Below, one piece after another: positions 6,216 through 9,509 of a DNA stretch of 9,509 nt; position 1 is the stretch's first letter, and each line of letters starts with the position of its first letter. The notes below the pieces were generated by a model, which worked only from the letters and a program-made list of their open reading frames with translations, made no database searches and had not been told where the DNA came from. Position numbers and translations under genes: made by a program. This DNA comes from Desulfotignum sp. (GTDB taxonomy: Bacteria; Desulfobacterota; Desulfobacteria; Desulfobacterales; Desulfobacteraceae), in NCBI GenBank assembly GCA_021737445.1, contig JAIPDY010000118.1:1-9509 (forward strand), written 5' to 3'.

Positions 6216-7748
6216 TTAATACAGTTTGCCCACTGCCGCTTCCACGGCCCGGACAATAGCCCCTTCTTTGAGCATCTGTTTGATTGTTGCAATGTCTGCG
6301 GACAGCAGCCGGTCCTCTTTCATGTAATCCACCTGCTGCCGGATGGTGTTATATGCTGCCAGGGTGCCGTCCCCTGCCTTGATATTGGTGAACAGGTCAA
6401 TGGCCTGGGCCCCGCACAAAAGCTCGATGGCAATGACATCTTCGGCGTTTTCCACAATATCCCGGCATTTTCTGGCAGCCACCGCCCCCATGGATACATG
6501 GTCCTCCTTGTTGGCAGAGGTCGGGATGGAATCCACGGATGCGGGATGGGCCAGCACCTTGTTTTCAGACACCAGGGCTGCGGCCGCATACTGGGCGATC
6601 ATGTACCCGGAATTGAGCCCCCCGTCCTCCACCAGAAATGCGGGCAGACCGGACAGATATGGGTTTACCAGGCGTTCGATGCGCCGCTCTGAGATATTGG
6701 CCAGCTCGGCAATGGCGATCCCTAAAAAGTCACAGGCCAGGGCCAGGGGTTGCCCGTGGAAATTGCCGCCGGATAAAAACTCTTCCGACTCAGGAAAGAT
6801 CAAGGGATTTTCCGTGGACGCGTTCATCTCCACCCGGATCACCTTGTCCACATATGCAAACGCATCCCAGGAAGCCCCGTGGACCTGGGGAGAACACCTG
6901 AGGGTATAGGCATCCTGGACCCGTGAGCAGTCCTCGTGGGAAGAGATGATTTCCGAATTTTCCGTGATTTTCAGCATATTTTGGGCCGCCATGATCTGGC
7001 CCTGGTGGGGCCGTGCCTCATGAATCCTGGAATCAAAGGCGGTTCTGGTACCCATAAGGGTTTCCAGGCTCATGGATGCGGCAATATCCGCATGCTTGCA
7101 CAGGTTTAAGGCATCATGCAGGGCCAGGCACCCTAAAGCGATCATGAACTGGGTACCGTTTATCAGGGCCAGGCCTTCTCCGGCCGCAAGTTCCAGAGGT
7201 GCCAGGGACCGGGATGCCAAAGCTTTGGCACCGGACATGCGGATGCCGTCCACAAAAGCCTCGCCTTCGCCGATCATCACCAGGGAAAGGTGGGCCATGG
7301 GCACCAGATCCCCGCTGGCCCCAACAGAGCCTTTTTCCGGAACCACCGGCACAATGCCGCTGTTGAGCATCTCTGCCAGCATCTGGATGGTCTCAAGCCG
7401 CAGCCCGGAATTGCCCCGGCAAAAATCATTGATCCGCAGTGCCATCATGGCCCGGACCACATCCGCTTCCATCTCCCGCCCCATGCCCGCAGCATGGGAA
7501 AACAAAATTTTTTTCTGGAGCCGCTTTGTGTCTGCCAGGGAGATGGTCACATCGGACAGGGCCCCGAAACCGGTGGTAACCCCGTAGATGCGCTCCCCAT
7601 TGTTCACCCATCTGTCCACCAGGGTCCGGGCCTTGTTGATCCGGTCTTTGGAGGATTCGGCAATGGCGATATCTTTGCCGTTTCTGGCAATATCCACCAG
7701 GTCTTCCAGTTGAAAACCGTTTCCGTTTACCACAATGGTCTTGTTCAT
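6216..7748 (-). CDS. hutH: Histidine ammonia-lyase (histidase)
   Basis: Removes ammonia from L-histidine to give urocanate, the first step of histidine breakdown, in the cytoplasm as a tetramer. At 510 residues it has the usual length. The self-forming MIO cofactor triad Ala144-Ser145-Gly146 lies in GSVGASGDLVPMAHLSL (140-156). Other family marks are Tyr55 in IYGVTTGFG, Ser84-His85 in SHAAGMG (the histidase-type selectivity pair), Arg284 in YTLRCSPQVHG, NPLIF (314-318), GNFHGQPLA (328-336) and ALVSENKVLAHPASVDS (391-407). One oddity is that the usual NQEDHVSM motif reads NKEDHVSM, with Lys414 (codon AAG). The ATG overlaps the hutC stop as ATGA and has AAAGGG seven bases upstream inside hutC, so hutC and hutH form one operon. 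Other MIO lyases (TAL, PAL) are unlikely given Ser-His and the hut neighbours. Confidence 0.95.
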   Translation of the reverse strand: MNKTIVVNGNGFQLEDLVDIARNGKDIAIAESSKDRINKARTLVDRWVNNGERIYGVTTGFGALSDVTISLADTKRLQKKILFSHAAGMGREMEADVVRAMMALRINDFCRGNSGLRLETIQMLAEMLNSGIVPVVPEKGSVGASGDLVPMAHLSLVMIGEGEAFVDGIRMSGAKALASRSLAPLELAAGEGLALINGTQFMIALGCLALHDALNLCKHADIAASMSLETLMGTRTAFDSRIHEARPHQGQIMAAQNMLKITENSEIISSHEDCSRVQDAYTLRCSPQVHGASWDAFAYVDKVIRVEMNASTENPLIFPESEEFLSGGNFHGQPLALACDFLGIAIAELANISERRIERLVNPYLSGLPAFLVEDGGLNSGYMIAQYAAAALVSENKVLAHPASVDSIPTSANKEDHVSMGAVAARKCRDIVENAEDVIAIELLCGAQAIDLFTNIKAGDGTLAAYNTIRQQVDYMKEDRLLSADIATIKQMLKEGAIVRAVEAAVGKLY

Positions 7749-8473
7749 TGGCTTACCCTTTTGTTGAATTTTCCCTTGAGTTTATACCGGAAACCCGGCG
7801 AAATCATGGTGCTGAATGTGGCCACCCGGTCAAAGGACCAGGTGCGCCGGGTCAGGCACAGGCAGGGTTCGGCAGCACTGATCTGCAGGTGAGAGCGCAC
7901 ATGAAAAGGACACCGCACCGCTTCGATCACATGCTCCGCCTCCTGGACCGGGGCAACCTGCAGCAGGTAATCACTGGGGGTGATCTGTACAAAATCCTGT
8001 GCCAGGTAATCCGGGGCCACTGCCGGGTTGATGAAGCGCTCTGAATACTGCACCCCCACCCCCCGGTCTTTGTGAAGGACGATGGAATGAAACAGATCCG
8101 TGCCCGGAGCCAGGTCCATTTTTTCCCCGATATCAGGGGTCACTGTTTCTTTTGCCAGCAGCAGGACCTCACAGGAATGGATCCCGCCCCAGTCAGCGAT
8201 TTCCCTGGCAATGCTCCTGATCTCCAGCAGGGCCGCATCCGGCTTGGGCCGGGCCACAAAAGTGCCCACCCCCTGAATCCGGATGATGCGGCCCTCTTCT
8301 GTCAGCTCTTTCAACGCCCGGTTGGCTGTCATGCGGGAGGCTTTGAACGCTTTTGCCAGCCGGGTTTCCGATGGCACCTTGTCATCAGGTTTCAGGCGGC
8401 CCGCATCAATCTCTCTTGTGATCTGCTGCTTGATCTGTTCATACAATGCCCGGGGGCGCGCTGGTTTTTCCAA
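7745..8473 (-). CDS. hutC: GntR-family histidine utilisation repressor HutC
   Basis: A 242-residue transcription factor of the GntR/HutC subfamily, which normally represses hut genes and releases DNA on binding urocanate. The winged helix-turn-helix is at residues 9-75 (ALYEQIKQQI, then VPSETRLAKAF, SRMTANRALKEL, and the wing GRIIRIQGVGTFVA). The UTRA ligand domain follows at about 93-233, with HutC-like blocks YSERFINPAVAPDYLAQDF (143-161), TPSDYLLQVAPVQEAEHVIEA (165-185) and a closing PGFRYKLKGKF. The start is an unusual TTG at 8473, supported by AGGA (8483-8480) six bases upstream; the nearby ATG at 8476 is in another frame and an in-frame TAA lies about 27 bases upstream. First gene of the hutC-hutH pair and divergent from hutU, whose promoter region carries a fitting operator. 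Target of regulation is inferred from context and site match. Confidence 0.93.
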   Translation of the reverse strand: MEKPARPRALYEQIKQQITREIDAGRLKPDDKVPSETRLAKAFKASRMTANRALKELTEEGRIIRIQGVGTFVARPKPDAALLEIRSIAREIADWGGIHSCEVLLLAKETVTPDIGEKMDLAPGTDLFHSIVLHKDRGVGVQYSERFINPAVAPDYLAQDFVQITPSDYLLQVAPVQEAEHVIEAVRCPFHVRSHLQISAAEPCLCLTRRTWSFDRVATFSTMISPGFRYKLKGKFNKRVSQ

Positions 8474-8484
8474 AACATATCCTG

Positions 8485-8522
8485 AACAATATAATTGTTA
8501 CCGTCATTGAACAATTGAACAA
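8485..8522. repeat. TGAACAA repeats and palindrome in the hutC promoter region
   Basis: Three copies of TGAACAA start at 8483, 8508 and 8516; the last two form the tandem TTGAACAATTGAACAA (8507-8522). An inverted repeat AACAAT-ATA-ATTGTT covers 8485-8499, just upstream of the hutC ribosome site. On the minus strand a weak promoter can be drawn here: TTGTTC (8514-8509), a 15-base spacer, TATATT (8493-8488). None of these repeats has the GT-N-TA-N-AC core of the site near hutU. They may be an operator for hutC or chance AT-rich repeats. Confidence 0.35.
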
Positions 8523-8564
8523 CGGTTGAAAAATTAAGATAAGGAGACATTTGGCTAAAAAACC

Positions 8565-8591
8565 TTGACTTCCTATCTATACTTGTATAGA
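8565..8591 (+). promoter_or_regulatory. Predicted hutU promoter
   Basis: TTGACT at 8565-8570 (5 of 6 to TTGACA) and TATAGA at 8586-8591 (4 of 6 to TATAAT) are separated by a short 15-base spacer. The start of transcription would fall near 8598, giving a leader of about 45 bases before the hutU ATG. The -10 box lies inside the HutC-type operator. The short spacer would suit a weak or activator-helped promoter. Confidence 0.45.
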
Positions 8592-8595
8592 CAAG
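8576..8595. promoter_or_regulatory. HutC-type operator overlapping the hutU -10 box
   Basis: Two palindromes overlap here. CTTGT-ATAG-ACAAG (8582-8595) has perfect 5-base arms and contains GTATAGAC, an exact fit to the GT-N-TA-N-AC core known for the HutC subfamily of GntR repressors. TCTATAC-TT-GTATAGA (8576-8591) is a second palindrome with perfect 7-base arms. Bound repressor would cover the predicted -10 box of hutU. Assignment to HutC rests on the motif and on the adjacent hutC gene. Confidence 0.65.
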
Positions 8596-8643
8596 TAGTA
8601 GCCAATCCACACATAAAAGTCAACACCGTCAGGAGGAAAAAAA

Positions 8644-9509
8644 ATGGACCCCAGGGAAAAACTGTTAAAGGAACTTAAAATCGGCTGCGGCAAACCCCGG
8701 CCGGTGAGAGCCCCCAGGGGCAGCCAGCTCCACTGCAAAGGCTGGTACCAGGAGGCAACCTTGCGCATGCTGTGCAACAACCTGGACCCGGACAACGGGG
8801 AAAATCCGGATCAACTCATTGTTTATGGGGGACTGGGCAAGGCAGCCAGAAACTGGGACTGCTTTGATGCCATTGTCAGAACCCTGCTGGATCTTGAAAA
8901 CGATGAAACCCTGCTGGTGCAGTCGGGCAAGCCTGTGGGCGTGCTGACAACCCACACCACCGCCCCCCGGGTGCTCATTGCCAACGCCAACATCGTCCCC
9001 CACTGGGCCAACTGGGACTATTTCCATGAACTGGACAAAAAAGGGCTGATCATGTACGGCCAGATGACCGCCGGATCCTGGATCTATATCGGCACCCAGG
9101 GCATTTTACAGGGCACCTATGAGACCTTTGCCGCCCTGGGCCAAAAACACTATGGTGCTGATCTCACCGGCAAAATCGTGGTCACTGCAGGCCTTGGCGG
9201 CATGGGCGGGGCCCAGCCCCTGTCTGTGACCATGGCCAATGGTGTTGCCCTGTGCATCGAGATCGATCCCTCCCGCATTGCCAGACGGCTGGAAAAACGC
9301 TACCTGGATGTTGCGGCCCCTGATCTGGACCAGGCCCTTGCCATGGCAAAGCAGGCAGCAGATCAACGCCGTCCCCTGTCCATAGGGCTGTGCGCCAATG
9401 TGGGGGATGTGCTGCCCGCCATGATGGAAAAAGGATTTATCCCGGATGTGATCACCGACCAGACCAGCGCCCATGATGAGCTCAACGGGTATTTTCCCAG
9501 GGGCATCTC
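8644..9509 (+). CDS. hutU: Urocanate hydratase, N-terminal part (runs off the window)
   Basis: Urocanase hydrates urocanate to 4-imidazolone-5-propionate using tightly bound NAD+ as an electrophile, the second step of histidine breakdown. The window holds 288 codons plus two bases of the next, about half of the usual 550-560 residues, with no stop. Family blocks run in order: CKGWYQEATLRMLCNNLDP (31-49), YGGLGKAARNWDCFDAIV (61-78), DETLLVQSGKPVGV (87-100), APRVLIANANIVPHWANW (107-124), KKGLIMYGQMTAGSWIYIG (132-150), the NAD-binding glycine-rich GLGGMGGAQPLSVTM (183-197) and TDQTSAHDELNGY (271-283). The later active-site part is not in view. ATG at 8644 is set by a strong AGGAGG (8631-8636) seven bases upstream; the spacer is an unbroken A-run that continues into the start codon (A8). 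Divergent from hutC; further hut genes such as hutI may follow but cannot be seen. Confidence 0.96.
   Translation, partial: MDPREKLLKELKIGCGKPRPVRAPRGSQLHCKGWYQEATLRMLCNNLDPDNGENPDQLIVYGGLGKAARNWDCFDAIVRTLLDLENDETLLVQSGKPVGVLTTHTTAPRVLIANANIVPHWANWDYFHELDKKGLIMYGQMTAGSWIYIGTQGILQGTYETFAALGQKHYGADLTGKIVVTAGLGGMGGAQPLSVTMANGVALCIEIDPSRIARRLEKRYLDVAAPDLDQALAMAKQAADQRRPLSIGLCANVGDVLPAMMEKGFIPDVITDQTSAHDELNGYFPRGI

Noticed and set aside
6343..7892. Several plus-strand frames of 170-200 residues opposite hutH and hutC
   Set aside because: All lie antisense to genes with complete histidase or GntR motifs; their translations are low in recognisable structure.
8541..8568. AAGGAG followed by a TTG-started five-codon frame (MAKKP) as a hut leader peptide
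   Set aside because: It lies upstream of the predicted hutU promoter and would not be in the hutU transcript; too short to support.
8665..9474. Minus-strand frames of 120-122 residues opposite hutU
   Set aside because: The plus strand encodes urocanase blocks throughout with a strong ribosome site; the antisense frames are shadows.

Overview
The window looks like chromosomal DNA of a sulfate-reducing Desulfobacterota bacterium of the Desulfobacteraceae type (Desulfobacter, Desulfotignum or Desulfobacula-like). This is inferred from protein style, moderate GC, Lys-AAA-rich coding and the gene mix; no single marker proves it. I see no insertion sequence, phage gene, CRISPR array or integrase. 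Every main gene can be assigned to a known family.

Left part (1-517): about 270 bases with no convincing gene, then tRNA-Arg(TCT) on the minus strand with an encoded CCA end, then a divergent intergenic region with a good extended -10 promoter reading rightwards.

Middle part (518-6195, plus strand): a compact run of five genes. They are a heat-shock sigma factor (rpoH), a large TPR lipoprotein starting 1 base after the rpoH stop, a LolB/DUF4292-like lipoprotein overlapping it by ATGA, then after 75 bases an Mrp/NBP35 iron-sulfur carrier ATPase, and 11 bases later an HD-domain dNTP triphosphohydrolase. The first three form one tightly coupled unit. They tie a stress sigma factor to two predicted outer-membrane lipoproteins, an arrangement like the LbcA (TPR)-LolB gene pair of Pseudomonas. 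The last two may be read from the same promoter or from one of their own.

Right part (6216-9509): a histidine-utilisation (hut) locus. hutC (GntR/UTRA repressor) and hutH (histidine ammonia-lyase) form a minus-strand pair overlapping by ATGA, convergent with the HD gene. hutU (urocanate hydratase) is divergent and runs off the right edge. HutH turns histidine into urocanate and ammonia, HutU hydrates urocanate to imidazolonepropionate, and HutC is expected to repress until urocanate binds. Between hutC and hutU lies a clear HutC-type operator (GT-N-TA-N-AC core) on top of the predicted hutU -10 box, and a different set of TGAACAA repeats sits near hutC.

I did not find an undescribed system. 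The points most worth a second look are the operator layout of the hut intergenic region, a Lys in place of the near-invariant Gln in the HutH NQEDHVSM motif, and the coupling of rpoH to a TPR/LolB-like lipoprotein pair.
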